This document shows positions 34,334 to 34,400 of a stretch of DNA of 34,400 nucleotides, piece by piece. The position numbers and the translations under genes were made by a program. How positions within the stretch are numbered: position 1 is the stretch's first letter; every line of letters starts with the position of its first letter. The stretch covers positions 1 through 34,400 of the forward strand of contig JAADFF010000046.1 of the NCBI GenBank assembly GCA_013153035.1, read 5' to 3'. The stretch comes from Dictyoglomota bacterium (GTDB lineage: Bacteria; Coprothermobacterota; Coprothermobacteria; Coprothermobacterales; JAADFF01). The notes beneath the pieces were generated by a model. That model worked only from the letters and a program-made list of their open reading frames with translations, did no database searches and was not told the DNA's origin.

Positions 34334-34400
34334 CTATTTCCCCTTTACGATTGATGTCATGCTGAATATTGGTAGATACATTGCAAGCAAGATTACAAGC
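34334..34400 (-). CDS. pilC: PilC/GspF inner-membrane platform protein, C-terminal end (truncated)
   Basis: Only the last 21 codons are in the window. Read on the minus strand from 34399 they give LVILLAMYLPIFSMTSIVKGK and a TAG stop at 34336-34334. A final membrane helix followed by a MYLPIF-type motif is the usual end of PilC/GspF, the platform protein that couples the assembly ATPase to pilin insertion. Its place directly before prepilin and PilM-PilN genes agrees. Confidence 0.8.
   Translation of the reverse strand, partial: LVILLAMYLPIFSMTSIVKGK

Overview
The window reads as a contiguous, gene-dense piece of a bacterial chromosome. It holds 33 protein genes (two cut by the window edges), one tRNA, and almost no non-coding space; no stretch longer than 300 bases lacks a gene. 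The host looks like a strict anaerobe: it has a four-subunit 2-oxoacid:ferredoxin oxidoreductase, a glycerol-3-phosphate-dehydrogenase-type flavoprotein set with DUF1667, and a [4Fe-4S] family-4 uracil-DNA glycosylase. RNase J, a CdaA-CdaR-GlmM block, and very strong Shine-Dalgarno sequences (often a perfect GGAGGTGAT) point to a Firmicutes/Thermotogota/Synergistota/Coprothermobacterota-like lineage. I cannot name the phylum from the sequence alone. No insertion sequences, phage genes or CRISPR arrays are visible.

Layout. (1) 1-1947: the end of a GlpA-like flavoprotein, a second FAD oxidoreductase and a DUF1667 protein, coupled by tiny overlaps. (2) 1944-2077: a consensus promoter and tRNA-Pro(GGG). 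(3) 2141-8116: gap-pgk-tpiA-secG, then rpsO-pnp, closed by an intrinsic terminator. (4) 8130-10823: dut, family-4 UDG and RNase J. (5) 10807-11947, minus strand: an endonuclease-IV/xylose-isomerase-type TIM barrel and a cupin. The barrel's 3' end converges on RNase J through a perfect 36-bp palindrome. (6) 11942-15285: a cyclic-2,3-diphosphoglycerate-synthetase-like NTPase, ornithine carbamoyltransferase and carbamate kinase. (7) 15303-20437: cdaA-cdaR-glmM-glmS. (8) 20449-27280: metG, tatD, korDABC and eno, then a terminator and a nicotinate phosphoribosyltransferase. (9) 28489-30848: a tandem-RCK TrkA protein (minus) divergent from a Xer-type tyrosine recombinase (plus), with a perfect 11-bp inverted repeat between them. 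(10) 30900-34400, minus strand: a type IV pilus operon reading pilC (3' end), a prepilin, a PilM-PilN fusion (GspL-like), PilO-like, a membrane protein resembling the DUF2207 C-terminus, and a major-pilin candidate.

How the genes fit together. Glycerol-3-phosphate oxidation would give dihydroxyacetone phosphate, which TpiA, Gap and Pgk carry down lower glycolysis; enolase sits downstream in the kor operon, so carbon flow and ferredoxin-linked 2-oxoacid oxidation are co-encoded. OTC plus carbamate kinase would make ATP from citrulline or carbamoyl phosphate. CdaA/CdaR (c-di-AMP) with GlmM/GlmS (amino-sugar supply) is a well-known coupling, and TrkA-type RCK proteins are frequent c-di-AMP or nucleotide sensors.

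The most unusual signal is structural. Several long, nearly perfect inverted repeats lie inside protein-coding sequence (pgk, pnp, the TIM barrel, tatD, more weakly glmS and trkA), together with the 36-bp palindrome at the rnj/TIM-barrel junction. The longest are individually unlikely by chance under a rough uniform-base estimate, and at least two are followed by T-tracts. I report each separately as a candidate intragenic RNA element or a product of template-switch mutation.
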